Source of the DNA: Burkholderiaceae bacterium
GTDB lineage: Bacteria; Pseudomonadota; Gammaproteobacteria; Burkholderiales; Burkholderiaceae
Length of the DNA: 64,000 nucleotides
Assembly: GCA_021166835.1 (NCBI GenBank)
Contig: JAJPEN010000063.1
Coordinates: forward strand, 56,466 to 120,465
Direction: 5' to 3'
In this document: positions 1 to 8,283 of the stretch, piece by piece
Numbering within the stretch: position 1 is the stretch's first letter
Layout: each line of letters starts with the position of its first letter
Translations under genes and position numbers: made by a program
The notes under the pieces: model-generated
What the model saw: only the letters and a program-made list of their open reading frames with translations
Database searches by the model: none
Told to the model about the DNA's origin: nothing

Positions 1-288
1 CATCATCGCGAGGCTGACGTGCGGCGCCTGCTGCAAGGGCCGCATCAGCCCCCGCTCGATGGCGATCCCGACCATGAAGAGCGCGGCGACCGCGAACAGC
101 AGCGCCGCGCCGTAGCTCCAGCCGAAGAGCTGCAGCGCGACGAGCACGCTGAACGCTCCGAGCATGAAGAACTCACCGTGAGCGAAGTTGACGACCGTCG
201 TCGAGCGAAACAGGACCGTCATCCCGAGAGCGACGAGCGCATAGACGCTGCCGACGGCGATCCCGCTCGCGATGAGCTGCATGAACAT
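1..288 (-). CDS. LivH-type branched-chain amino acid ABC permease, N-terminal part (cut by window edge)
   Basis: Inner-membrane permease of a LIV/HAAT-type ABC importer. The 96 codons present start with MFMQLIASGIAVGSVYALVA and contain the LivH signature VNFAHGEFFMLGAF around residues 33-46, followed by further hydrophobic segments; the rest lies beyond position 1. The ATG at 288 is preceded by AAGGGA at a sensible distance; an in-frame ATG two codons later is an alternative. It lies downstream of the receptor gene at 344-1525 on the same strand, separated by a strong hairpin. The substrate cannot be read from the sequence; LivH-family permeases also serve non-amino-acid organic acids in betaproteobacteria. 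Confidence 0.9.
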   Translation of the reverse strand, partial: MFMQLIASGIAVGSVYALVALGMTVLFRSTTVVNFAHGEFFMLGAFSVLVALQLFGWSYGAALLFAVAALFMVGIAIERGLMRPLQQAPHVSLAMM

Positions 289-308
289 GATTCGTCCCTT
301 TGCGGAAA

Positions 309-338
309 GCGGCGATCCCGTCCGGCCGGGATCGCCGC
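309..338 (-). terminator. Intercistronic hairpin between receptor gene and permease gene
   Basis: A perfect 12-bp stem (GCGGCGATCCCG at 309-320 pairing with 327-338) with a 6-nt loop sits directly after the stop codon of the receptor gene. On the minus strand it is followed only by TTT, so it is a partial terminator or an mRNA-stabilising structure at best. In binding-protein transport operons such hairpins commonly raise receptor expression over permease expression; that role here is inference. Confidence 0.6.
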
Positions 339-343
339 TCCGC

Positions 344-1525
344 TTACTGCGAGGCGACGCCGGGATACTTCGCCACGATGCGCGGCTGCTTGCCGTCCGG
401 CATGTAGACCATCTTGCCCGTCTTGATCCCGGCGTGATCCTCCGGAGTGAAGGTGAGCGGTCCGGACTGGATTCCCGGATCGAAGTCCTTCAGCTTGTTC
501 AGCTCGGCAATGAACTTCGCCCGCGTCAGCTCCGGACCGACGTTCCTGAGCGCCTCGACGACCGCCAGCGCGCCCGTCATCCCGATGAAGCTGATCGTCT
601 CGACCGGTTCGCTCGGGTTGTAGCGACGGAAGATGTCGACCCACTTCCTGAATTCCGGTGCATCGAGCGTATGCGAGAGCGGATAGAAGACGTACAGGTC
701 CTTCGTGGCCGCCGGGTTCCCCACGCGCTTGACCATGTCCTCGATGGAGACGCCCTGTGTCGTCACCACCGGGACCTTGACGCCGAACTTGTGCGCATCG
801 CGCAGGAAGATCGTCAGCTCGGGCTGGTAGAGCACTGCCATGACGACGTCCGGCTTGGCCGTGCGGATCCGCAGGGTCTGCGAAGTGGCATCGGTGGAGC
901 CGCGCTCGAACCACGCGGTCTCGACGACCTCCAGCCCGCGCTTCTCCATTTCCTTCACCAGCGGTTCGACGTGCGACTTGCCCCACTCGTCGGAATGACT
1001 GATGAGGGCGACGCGCCTGGCGCCCGGCTTCGTTTCGGCGAAATCGACCATCGCGCGAGCCACCGTGTTCGTGGTCGCAACCGGATGAAAGATGTTCGAC
1101 TGCACCGGCGTGGAGATCGCGGCGCTGGCCGCGCCCGCCACCATGAACGGCACCTCCGGGTTACGCTCGAGCTCGGGCTTGATGGCCATGACGGTTCCGC
1201 TGCACCAGCCGCCGTGGATCATGAAGACCTGGTCCTGCGCGATCAGCTTCTTCGTGGCCGCGATCGTCTTGTTCGGCTGGCATGCATCGTCTTCGATGAC
1301 GAGATCGATCTTTCGTCCGTGGATCCCGCCCTGGTCGTTCACGTTCCTGTAGATCGCCGCGGCGCCGAGTACCGACAACGAGCCGATGGCCGTGGGGCCC
1401 GTCAGCGGGCCGAACATTCCGATCCGGATCGAGTTCTCCGTGACCCCGACTTCGGCCGCCGGGGCCTGGCCGGCCAGCGCCAGCACGCCCAGTGCCAGCA
1501 GCAGCTTCGATACGTGCTTCCTCAT
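344..1525 (-). CDS. LivK-type periplasmic substrate-binding protein of an ABC transporter
   Basis: Periplasmic receptor (393 aa, usual family length) that captures the substrate for the LIV-type permease encoded just downstream. Residues 1-23 form a signal peptide (positive MRKH, hydrophobic core, APAAE cleavage region). The mature part opens with the family pattern ITE/SIRIGMFGPLTGPTA, and the type I periplasmic binding fold continues with GGWCSGTVMA near residue 105. GAGAGGAGT precedes the ATG. Upstream on the same strand, with short gaps, are a FAD-dependent oxidoreductase and an aldehyde dehydrogenase, so the imported compound may be oxidised by them. The ligand is unknown. Confidence 0.92.
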   Translation of the reverse strand: MRKHVSKLLLALGVLALAGQAPAAEVGVTENSIRIGMFGPLTGPTAIGSLSVLGAAAIYRNVNDQGGIHGRKIDLVIEDDACQPNKTIAATKKLIAQDQVFMIHGGWCSGTVMAIKPELERNPEVPFMVAGAASAAISTPVQSNIFHPVATTNTVARAMVDFAETKPGARRVALISHSDEWGKSHVEPLVKEMEKRGLEVVETAWFERGSTDATSQTLRIRTAKPDVVMAVLYQPELTIFLRDAHKFGVKVPVVTTQGVSIEDMVKRVGNPAATKDLYVFYPLSHTLDAPEFRKWVDIFRRYNPSEPVETISFIGMTGALAVVEALRNVGPELTRAKFIAELNKLKDFDPGIQSGPLTFTPEDHAGIKTGKMVYMPDGKQPRIVAKYPGVASQ

Positions 1526-1547
1526 TCCAGACTCCTCTCTCTGGTGA

Positions 1548-3017
1548 TCATGCAGACTCGGATTCGCGAACCGGCCGCGCCGCCTGCGTTCCCGCGATGC
1601 GCCCGAACACCGCGCCGCGGAGCACGGAGGTGGCTCCGGTGTACGTTCCGTAATAGAGCCCCGTCATCTCGCCCGCCGCGTACAGCCCCGGGATGGGAAC
1701 GCCCGCCATGTCGAGCACCTGGCTGCTCGAATTCACCTTGATGCCGCCGAAGGTGAAGCAGTTGCCGCAGATGACCGGATAGGCCATGAACGGCGGACGA
1801 TCGATAGGGCGCGCCCAGTTCGATTTCGGCGGGTCGAGCTCGGGATCGGTGCTCAACCCGTCGGCGGCGAGCGGATCGAAGCGCCCGGGCACGCAGGCGG
1901 CGTTGTACCCGGCAATCGTCCGCTCGAGCTTGCGCCCGTCGATCCCGAGCGCCGTCGCCAGACCCGCGAGCGACTCCGCGACGATCGGCGGTTGATCCGA
2001 ACGCACGCAGCGCTTCCAGTTCGGAACTTCCTCGACACGCGAATCGAGGATCACGTAGGCGATTCCTTCGGGCTGCTGCAGGATCGTCCGCGTGATCGCC
2101 TCGTAGGTCGCGTCGACGGTCGCGGGCGCTTCGTCGATGAAGCGCCGGCCGTCGCGGTTCACCAGCACGCCATAGCTGAAGACGAGGACGATCGGCTCGG
2201 TCGCCCCCGAGCGCGGATCGAGCGGCTCGGCGTGGATCTCGCCGAAATCCCCGCACGGCGCCGCGCCGACCGCCAGCGCCATGCGGATCCCCTCGCCCTT
2301 GTTGTAGTAGCCGCCGCGCGCGACCGGGCGCGTATAGCGCGCGCGCGGTCCGAGGTACCGGGTGAGCATCTCGCCGTTGCCCTGGAACCCGCCGCTGCCC
2401 AGGACGACCGCCCGGGCGCGGAAGCGGATCGACTCGCCATCCGGACCGCTGGCAACGACCCCCGCCACCGAGCCGTCGGGCTCGCGGATCAGGTCCTGCG
2501 CCGTGGTCCGGTAGTGGAACTCGCCGCCCGAGCGTTCCGCTGCCGCGGCGAGCGCTTCGACCAGCGCGCGCCCGCCGCCCACGGGCGCCATGCGGGTCGT
2601 GCACGTGGTGATGAAGTAGCCGGGAAGGAAGTCGAAGCGCACGCCGAACTTCTCGAGCCAGCGGATCGTCGACCCCGCGCGATCGGCGAGCGTCGAGATC
2701 AGCTCCGGGTCGGTGAAACCGAGCACCTTGACGATCGACGACCAGTTCTCCCAGGAGCCGGCGGCCTCTGCGACGAGCTCGGGGTCGAGGTAGTGCCCGG
2801 CGTTCTTCGCGAAATGCTCCTCGAAGTCGTCGGAGACGGCATCGAGGCTCTTCATGCGCATCATCGCCTCGGTCCAGCGCGTCTGTCCGCCGCGGTCTTC
2901 CAGCGGGGCGCGCTCGAGGATGGCGACGCGGGCGCCCTGCTCGAGCGCCGACACCGCCGCCGAGAGTCCGGCGATCCCGCATCCCACCACGACGACGTCG
3001 AACTCCCTGGCTTTCAT
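1548..3017 (-). CDS. FAD-dependent oxidoreductase of the fumarate reductase/tricarballylate dehydrogenase type
   Basis: A 489-aa flavoprotein. The N-terminal Rossmann motif VVGCGIAGLSAAVSALEQGA (about residues 11-30) ends in an acidic residue after the second strand (ILERA), as for FAD binding. The next stretch, RGGQTRWTEAMMR, sits where tricarballylate dehydrogenase (TcuA) and fumarate reductases have their GGNS-type motif. The C-terminal GGIKVNSSSQVLD and GLYAAGEMTGLYYG are the FAD-contacting ends typical of the FAD_binding_2 family. No signal peptide, so cytoplasmic. It lies 10 nt after the aldehyde dehydrogenase and 22 nt before the receptor gene, probably in one transcript. Succinate/fumarate-like or 3-ketosteroid dehydrogenase chemistry are both possible; the substrate is not assignable. 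Confidence 0.85.
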   Translation of the reverse strand: MKAREFDVVVVGCGIAGLSAAVSALEQGARVAILERAPLEDRGGQTRWTEAMMRMKSLDAVSDDFEEHFAKNAGHYLDPELVAEAAGSWENWSSIVKVLGFTDPELISTLADRAGSTIRWLEKFGVRFDFLPGYFITTCTTRMAPVGGGRALVEALAAAAERSGGEFHYRTTAQDLIREPDGSVAGVVASGPDGESIRFRARAVVLGSGGFQGNGEMLTRYLGPRARYTRPVARGGYYNKGEGIRMALAVGAAPCGDFGEIHAEPLDPRSGATEPIVLVFSYGVLVNRDGRRFIDEAPATVDATYEAITRTILQQPEGIAYVILDSRVEEVPNWKRCVRSDQPPIVAESLAGLATALGIDGRKLERTIAGYNAACVPGRFDPLAADGLSTDPELDPPKSNWARPIDRPPFMAYPVICGNCFTFGGIKVNSSSQVLDMAGVPIPGLYAAGEMTGLYYGTYTGATSVLRGAVFGRIAGTQAARPVRESESA

Positions 3018-3027
3018 GTCTTTCCCT

Positions 3028-4506
3028 TCAGTACTTGCGGACGAACGGGTTCGGCATGTCGAGGTCCGACGAGATCCAGACGCTCTTCGTCTCCATGTAC
3101 TCCTTGACCGACTCCATGCCGCTCTCGCGGCCGAGTCCGCTGTGCTTGTAGCCGCCGAAGGGCGTCGTGTAGCTGGTCGACCGGTAGTTGTTGATCCAGA
3201 CCGTTCCTGCCTTCAGCTTCTCGGAAAGCAGCATTGCGCGATGAAGACTCCGGGTCCATACGCCCGCCGCCAATCCGAAGCGGATGTCGTTGCCGATCCG
3301 GATCGCGTCTTCCTCGTCCTTGAACTTGAGAACCGCCAGCACCGGGCCGAACACTTCCTCCTGCGCGATGCGCATGTCGTTGCGGACGTCGGCGAACACG
3401 GTGGGCTCGACGAACTGCCCGCAGCCGTAGCCTTCGCCGGAGAGCGCGCGCCCGCCCGCGACGCATCGCGCGCCCTCGGCCTTCGCGATGTCGATGTAGC
3501 GCAGCACCTTCTCGTACTGCGGGCGCGTGGCGACCGGGCCGATCTGCGTCGACGGATCGGCAGGGTTCCCGATCTTCGCCGAGCGGGTGATCGCCAGGAT
3601 GCGCTCGAGGAACTCGTCGTGGATCGATTCCTGCAGCAGCAGGCGGGAACCCGCCATGCAGGTCTGGCCTCCCGCCGAGAAGATTCCGGTGATGACGCCG
3701 TTCGCGGCCTTCGCCAGATCGGCGTCGTCGAAGACGATGTTCGGCGACTTGCCGCCGAGCTCGAGCGATACCCGCTTGAAGCCTTCGGCGGCCGTCACGT
3801 AGACCTTGCGTCCGGCCTCGTCACCGCCGGTGAACGCGATCCTCGCCACCTTCGGGTGCCGGATGAGCGGGTCGCCCACCTCGGCGCCGAAGCCGGTGAC
3901 CACGTTGAAGACGCCCGGCGGGAACCCGGCCTCCACGAAGAGCTTCGCCAGCTCGAACAGCGATGCCGAGGTGAACTCCGACGGCTTGCAGACGATGGTA
4001 TTGCCGGCGCACAGCGCAGCGCTGGCTTTCCAGGCGGTCAGCAGAAGCGACGAGTTCCACGGCGTGATGCTCGCCACGACCCCCATCGGCTCGTAGCGGA
4101 CGATGTTGAAGACCTTCGGCTTGTCGATCGGAACGACCGCGCCCTGGATCTTGTCCGCAAGACCTCCGTAGTAGTAGAAGTACTTTGCGGTGTACTTGAC
4201 CTGCCCGAGCGTCTCGCTCAGCAGCTTCCCGTTGTCGCGGCTCTCGACGCGCGCGAGCTTCTCCGCATCGCGATCGATCAGGCTTCCGAGCCGGTGCAGC
4301 AGCATGCCGCGGGCGCTCGCCGACATCTCCGACCACGGCCCCTCGAAAGCCTTCGCCGCGGCGGTGACGGCGCGGTCGACGTCCACCGCGTCGGCCTGCG
4401 GGATTTCCGCCCAGCCCTCGCCGGAGAAGGGATCGAGCGAATCGAACCAGCGCCCCGAGTGGGGATCGTGCCATTCGTTGTCGTAGAAGAGCCTGTACCG
4501 CGTCAT
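3028..4506 (-). CDS. NAD(P)-dependent aldehyde dehydrogenase
   Basis: A 492-aa cytoplasmic aldehyde dehydrogenase of standard length, oxidising an aldehyde to the carboxylate. Key residues are visible: oxyanion Asn in TPWN (about 151), general-base Glu in SLELGGKSP (about 249) and nucleophilic Cys in GGQTCMAGSR (about 283); the nucleotide-binding FTGGDEAGR loop lies near 235. The C-terminus has the usual PFGGYKHSGLGRE segment. It is the first gene of the minus-strand unit that continues into the FAD enzyme, receptor and permease, and it diverges from the LysR gene at 4645. LysR proteins usually control the divergent neighbour, so it is probably substrate-induced. Betaine-aldehyde or hydroxymuconic-semialdehyde subfamilies are the nearest in appearance; specificity is unknown. 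Confidence 0.93.
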   Translation of the reverse strand: MTRYRLFYDNEWHDPHSGRWFDSLDPFSGEGWAEIPQADAVDVDRAVTAAAKAFEGPWSEMSASARGMLLHRLGSLIDRDAEKLARVESRDNGKLLSETLGQVKYTAKYFYYYGGLADKIQGAVVPIDKPKVFNIVRYEPMGVVASITPWNSSLLLTAWKASAALCAGNTIVCKPSEFTSASLFELAKLFVEAGFPPGVFNVVTGFGAEVGDPLIRHPKVARIAFTGGDEAGRKVYVTAAEGFKRVSLELGGKSPNIVFDDADLAKAANGVITGIFSAGGQTCMAGSRLLLQESIHDEFLERILAITRSAKIGNPADPSTQIGPVATRPQYEKVLRYIDIAKAEGARCVAGGRALSGEGYGCGQFVEPTVFADVRNDMRIAQEEVFGPVLAVLKFKDEEDAIRIGNDIRFGLAAGVWTRSLHRAMLLSEKLKAGTVWINNYRSTSYTTPFGGYKHSGLGRESGMESVKEYMETKSVWISSDLDMPNPFVRKY

Positions 4507-4566
4507 CGCTACACTTCTCGAATCGTGGGAAGACGCGGCGATTATCGGGAGGGTGTCGGCGTTGCG

Positions 4567-4585
4567 ACAATTGATGTTTCATTGT
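4567..4585. promoter_or_regulatory. Candidate LysR operator between divergent aldehyde dehydrogenase and LysR genes
   Basis: An inverted repeat ACAAT-N9-ATTGT lies in the 138-nt divergent intergenic region, an AT-rich island in otherwise GC-rich DNA. LysR-type sites are typically short interrupted dyads located between the regulator and its target. The placement fits; binding is inference. Confidence 0.45.
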
Positions 4586-4644
4586 GAGTTCGTTCGGTTT
4601 CGTCATGACCCTCCGGCAGCCGCGGCAGGCGGCGCCCACCTGAG

Positions 4645-5550
4645 GTGAAGCGCAAGATTCCGAGCACCGTCGCTCTCGCGGTGTTCGACGCAGCCGCGAA
4701 ACACGAGAGCTTCGCCCGCGCTGCCGCCGAGCTCTGTCTCACCGAAAGCGCCGTCAGCCGCCAGATCGCGGCGCTAGAGAACTACCTCGGCGTCAAGCTC
4801 TTCGAACGCGTGAAGAAGCAGGTCGTGCTGAGCGAGGCCGGCCGGCACTACAGCCGCACGATCGCCGTCAATCTCGACGAGATCGAGCAGCACACTCGCT
4901 CGCTGATGACGCACCGGGGCGCCGGCGGCGTGCTCGAGCTGGCGGTGATCCCGACCTTCGCCAACCGGTGGCTGCTGCCGCGCCTGCACGAGTTTCGCAG
5001 GCAGTACCCCGACATCACGCTGAACCTCTCGGAGCGCCCCGAGCCCTTCGCCTTCCGGGGCACCATCTTCGACGCGGCCCTGCACTTCGACAGCCCTGCG
5101 TGGACGGACGTCGTCAAGATCGAGCTGTTCGAGGAAGCCGTCGTTCCCACGTTGAACCCGGCGCACTTCGACGTCTCGCGCCTGCGCGTGCCCAGCGACC
5201 TGCTCGCCCTTCCGCTGCTGCACAAGTCGACTCGCACCGACGCCTGGCCGCGCTGGTTCGAGCTGGCCGGCTATCCTCACGACGGAGCCGTTCCGGGAAT
5301 GCGCTTCGAGCTGTACGGCATGGTCATCGAGGCGGCGCGGGCAGGGCTAGGCGTGGGCCTCGTCCCGCGGTTCTACGTGCAGGACGAGATCGACCGGGGC
5401 GATCTCGTCATCCCGTTCGACATCGCCCTGAAGCACATGAAGCGGTATTGCCTGGTCTTTCCGGAGCACAAGCAGGACTCGCCTCTCGTCGAGAAGCTGC
5501 GGGACTGGATCGTGACGACGGCGGGCGAATTCGACCGCACCCGAACATAG
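4645..5550 (+). CDS. LysR-family transcriptional regulator (GcvA-like)
   Basis: A 301-aa regulator with an N-terminal winged HTH (residues 1-60: KIPSTVALAVFDAAAKHESF, then ESAVSRQIAALENYLG) and a periplasmic-binding-like effector domain (about 90-295). The GTG start is chosen because the GcvA-type N-terminus begins exactly there; no good ribosome-binding site precedes it. A 12-codon reading frame (4605-4643) ends one base before the GTG and may couple translation. Divergent from the aldehyde dehydrogenase operon, which it probably controls. It is followed after 7 nt by a quinone oxidoreductase gene on the same strand. Confidence 0.9.
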   Translation: MKRKIPSTVALAVFDAAAKHESFARAAAELCLTESAVSRQIAALENYLGVKLFERVKKQVVLSEAGRHYSRTIAVNLDEIEQHTRSLMTHRGAGGVLELAVIPTFANRWLLPRLHEFRRQYPDITLNLSERPEPFAFRGTIFDAALHFDSPAWTDVVKIELFEEAVVPTLNPAHFDVSRLRVPSDLLALPLLHKSTRTDAWPRWFELAGYPHDGAVPGMRFELYGMVIEAARAGLGVGLVPRFYVQDEIDRGDLVIPFDIALKHMKRYCLVFPEHKQDSPLVEKLRDWIVTTAGEFDRTRT

Positions 5551-5557
5551 GTACGAC

Positions 5558-6550
5558 ATGCGAGCCATTCGAATCGAACACTACGGCGGCCCGGAGGTTC
5601 TCGCCGAAACCGAAATCGCGGTTCCTGCGCCGGGCCCCGGCGAGGTGCTGGTGAAGGTCGCCTACGCCGGCGTCAACTTCATGGACGTGTATACGCGGCG
5701 CGGCGTCTACGCGCGCCCCGGTCACTACGCGGCGTCCCTGCCGCTCACGCTCGGCATGGAAGGTGCGGGGCGCATCGAGGCGATCGGCGAAGGGGTCGAG
5801 ACCTGGAAGTCCGGCGATCGCGTGTCGTGGTGTCTCGTACGCGGCAGCTACGCCGAGTACGCCGTCGTTCCCGAGTCGAAGCTCGTCGCGGTGCCCGACG
5901 GGCTGGGTCTCGACGTCGCCGCAGCCACGCTGTTCCAGGGGATCACCGCGCATTACCTCGTCGAGGACGTCGGGCGCCTGCAGCACGATCGGTGGTGTCT
6001 CGTGCATGCGGGCTCGGGCGGGATCGGCCAGCTGCTCATCCAGATGGCGCGCCGGCGAGGCGCTCGCGTCATCGCGACCGCGAGCAGTGCGCAGAAAGCC
6101 GCGGCCGCGCGCGACTGCGGCGCCGAAGCCGTTTCGTCCTACGAAAGCGAATCGCTCCTCCCGCTCGTCGAGGAGCTGACCGGCAAGCAGGGCGTTCACG
6201 TCGTCTTCGATTCGATCGGCGCCGCCACGTTCGAGACGAGCCTGCGCGCGCTGCGCCGGACCGGGCTGATGGTTCTCTACGGAACCAACTCGGGGAAGGT
6301 GCCGCCAATCGACCCGATGCAGCTCGCCGACGGCGGGTCGCTGTTCTTCACGCGCCCGCGACTCGCCGATTACGTCCCCGACGCGCAGACCCTGCGGCGG
6401 CGCGCGAAAAAAGTATTCGACGACGTGGCCTCGGGAGCCCTGTCGGCGCGGATCTCGGACGTCCACGAATTCTCCACGCTCGCCGAGGCGCACCGCCGAC
6501 TTGAGGAGCGGGTGTCGATCGGGAAGTCGGTGCTGCGGGTGGCGGGATAG
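5558..6550 (+). CDS. NADPH:quinone oxidoreductase, zeta-crystallin type (MDR superfamily)
   Basis: A 330-aa zinc-independent medium-chain dehydrogenase/reductase. The GroES-like domain occupies about residues 1-130 (MRAIRIEHYGGPEVL, then GVNFMDVYTRRGVY, the quinone reductase signature). The Rossmann domain with GSGGIGQLLIQMA begins near residue 150. Cysteines for structural or catalytic zinc are absent, as expected for this subfamily. It catalyses NADPH-dependent reduction of quinones or enones in the cytoplasm. It starts 7 nt after the LysR gene and is probably co-transcribed with it; it converges on the DMT transporter gene. Confidence 0.9.
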   Translation: MRAIRIEHYGGPEVLAETEIAVPAPGPGEVLVKVAYAGVNFMDVYTRRGVYARPGHYAASLPLTLGMEGAGRIEAIGEGVETWKSGDRVSWCLVRGSYAEYAVVPESKLVAVPDGLGLDVAAATLFQGITAHYLVEDVGRLQHDRWCLVHAGSGGIGQLLIQMARRRGARVIATASSAQKAAAARDCGAEAVSSYESESLLPLVEELTGKQGVHVVFDSIGAATFETSLRALRRTGLMVLYGTNSGKVPPIDPMQLADGGSLFFTRPRLADYVPDAQTLRRRAKKVFDDVASGALSARISDVHEFSTLAEAHRRLEERVSIGKSVLRVAG

Positions 6551-6560
6551 GCGGGCGGGA

Positions 6561-7436
6561 TCACCCCTCCCGCGCGGTCGTTGTGCGACGCGCCCCGGAG
6601 TTGCGCGGCTCGCTGATCAACGCCACCGCGATGCCGCCGATCAGCGCCGCCGACGAGATGACGAGGCGAAGCGAGAGCGCTTCGTCCAGCAGCACGACGC
6701 CGCCCAGTGCCGCGATGAAGGGCACGCTGAGCTGGATGATCGCCGCCGAGCCCGCGCGAAGCCCGCGCACGGCGGCGTACCAGATCACGTAGCCGACGCC
6801 CGAGGCCAGCGCGCCGGAGGCGACCGCATAGGCGACTCCCGCGGGATCGACGCGAATCGAGCCGGCGGTGACCACGCTCAACACCGCCGCCGGAAGGATC
6901 GCTCGCGCGAAGTTCGTCGCCGTGGCCGAAAGCGGATCGGCGGCTCCGCGCCCGGCGAGCGAGTACGCGCCCCAGAACACGCCGGCTGCGATCATCGAGG
7001 AAGCCGGCAGCCAGTGGGGTGCGGTTGCCCCGGGAAGCAGCAGCGCAACGAAGCCGGCGAGCGCGAGCCCGGATCCGGCCGCCTGCCAGCCCCCGAAGCG
7101 CTCGCCGGCGTACAGCGCGCGTCCGATCATCGTCGCCTGCACCGAACCGAACAGGATCAGCGCTCCGGTCGCCGTCGACAGGCCGAGGTACGCGTAGGAG
7201 AAGGTCGCCGCGTAGCCGAAGAGCGCGAGCGCCGGAAGCCAGCCGGTCTTCGCATCGACCCGCGAGCCCCGCGCCCGCAGCAGCAGCGCCAGCACCAATG
7301 CCCCCGAGGCGATGCGCACCAGCGTGAAGGTAGCTGCGTCGACGTCGGTGCCGGCGAGCGCCGCGCGGCACAGCAGCGAGTTGGCAGCGAAGGCGATCAT
7401 CGCCAGCGACGCGAGCCCCGCGGTCCTCGCTTGCAT
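6561..7436 (-). CDS. EamA/DMT-family membrane transporter
   Basis: A 291-aa inner-membrane protein with about ten hydrophobic segments arranged as two EamA repeats (first about 10-140, second about 150-280), the fold of drug/metabolite exporters such as RhaT and YdcZ relatives. No soluble domains. It converges with the quinone oxidoreductase (10-nt gap), and its stop overlaps a weak 6-bp hairpin (6555-6573). It starts 25 nt downstream of the MBL-fold gene stop on the same strand and could be a distal cistron of that operon. The exported compound is unknown. Confidence 0.85.
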   Translation of the reverse strand: MQARTAGLASLAMIAFAANSLLCRAALAGTDVDAATFTLVRIASGALVLALLLRARGSRVDAKTGWLPALALFGYAATFSYAYLGLSTATGALILFGSVQATMIGRALYAGERFGGWQAAGSGLALAGFVALLLPGATAPHWLPASSMIAAGVFWGAYSLAGRGAADPLSATATNFARAILPAAVLSVVTAGSIRVDPAGVAYAVASGALASGVGYVIWYAAVRGLRAGSAAIIQLSVPFIAALGGVVLLDEALSLRLVISSAALIGGIAVALISEPRNSGARRTTTAREG

Positions 7437-7461
7437 GCGTTCGCGCTTCCCGTTCCCGCTT

Positions 7462-8283
7462 CTAGACGTCTAGCCGCATCAGATCGCGGCCGACCACGAC
7501 CTCGCCTCGATACGCGCTCGCCGCCTCGGCGTGGACGTCGTCCTCGTCCGCGCCCGGCAGCAGATGCGTACATACGAGCCGGCCCACGCCGGCTCGCTGC
7601 GCCATCCGCCCGGCCTGCTCGGGAGATGCATGAAAGCCGATCAGCGCGTCGCGGATCCGCTTAGACCGGGCATCGTCGTACAGGCGCGAGCGGCAGGCGC
7701 AGGCGTCCTGAACGAGGAGGTCAGCGCCATGGGCGCAGCGCACGAGTTCGTCGCACTCCGCCGTGTCGCCCGAGAACACGATCGTCGCCCCGCCCGACGA
7801 GAACCGGTAGGCATAGGTGATCACCGGATGCGAGACCCGGACGGCGTCGACGCGCACGCCGTCGCGATCGTAGATGCAGCCCTCGCCCACTTCGCGAACC
7901 TTGATGTCGTCGATGCCCGAACGCGGATACCCGTATTGCCGGATCCATTCCACATCCGGCCGGTACAGGTCCTCGAACAGCATCTCGTGCATCCGGCGGG
8001 TGCCCGGCGGGCCCCACACCTCCAGGCTCCTGCGACCGAGCGACCAGCCGCCCCACACCAGCGGCGCGTAGCCGAGGACGTGGTCCCAGTGCAGATGCGT
8101 GATGAACAGCTTCGTGACGCTGCCCGGGTCGTACCCGGCGCGCTGCAGCTGCGTCGTCGCGCCGTCGCCGCAATCGACGAGGAAGCGGTCCGCGCCGAAC
8201 TCGACGAGCTGCGCGGGCTGCGCACGATCGGGGGACGGCCTGGGCGAACCGGTGCCCAGGAGGACGACGCTAGCGGCGCTCAT
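7462..8283 (-). CDS. MBL-fold metallo-hydrolase (RNase Z/arylsulfatase-like)
   Basis: A 273-aa cytoplasmic protein of the metallo-beta-lactamase fold. The N-terminal VVLLGTGSPRP and the metal motif FITHLHWDHVLGY (THxHxDH, about residues 60-72) identify the RNase Z-like branch. Further ligands are likely the His of VRVSHPV, the Asp of FSGDTAECDE and the His of VCTHLLPG near the C-terminus. The ATG at 8283 is chosen over an upstream start at 8310 because the family begins SVVLLGTG; it overlaps the acyl-CoA synthetase gene by 14 nt, so translation is coupled. In this operon a hydrolase for an ester, lactone or CoA thioester intermediate is more likely than tRNA processing; this is inference. Confidence 0.88.
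   Translation of the reverse strand: MSAASVVLLGTGSPRPSPDRAQPAQLVEFGADRFLVDCGDGATTQLQRAGYDPGSVTKLFITHLHWDHVLGYAPLVWGGWSLGRRSLEVWGPPGTRRMHEMLFEDLYRPDVEWIRQYGYPRSGIDDIKVREVGEGCIYDRDGVRVDAVRVSHPVITYAYRFSSGGATIVFSGDTAECDELVRCAHGADLLVQDACACRSRLYDDARSKRIRDALIGFHASPEQAGRMAQRAGVGRLVCTHLLPGADEDDVHAEAASAYRGEVVVGRDLMRLDV

Noticed and set aside
6555..6573. Hairpin as a bidirectional terminator between the quinone oxidoreductase and EamA genes
   Set aside because: Only 6 bp, no U-tract, and it overlaps the EamA stop codon; too weak to list as a feature.
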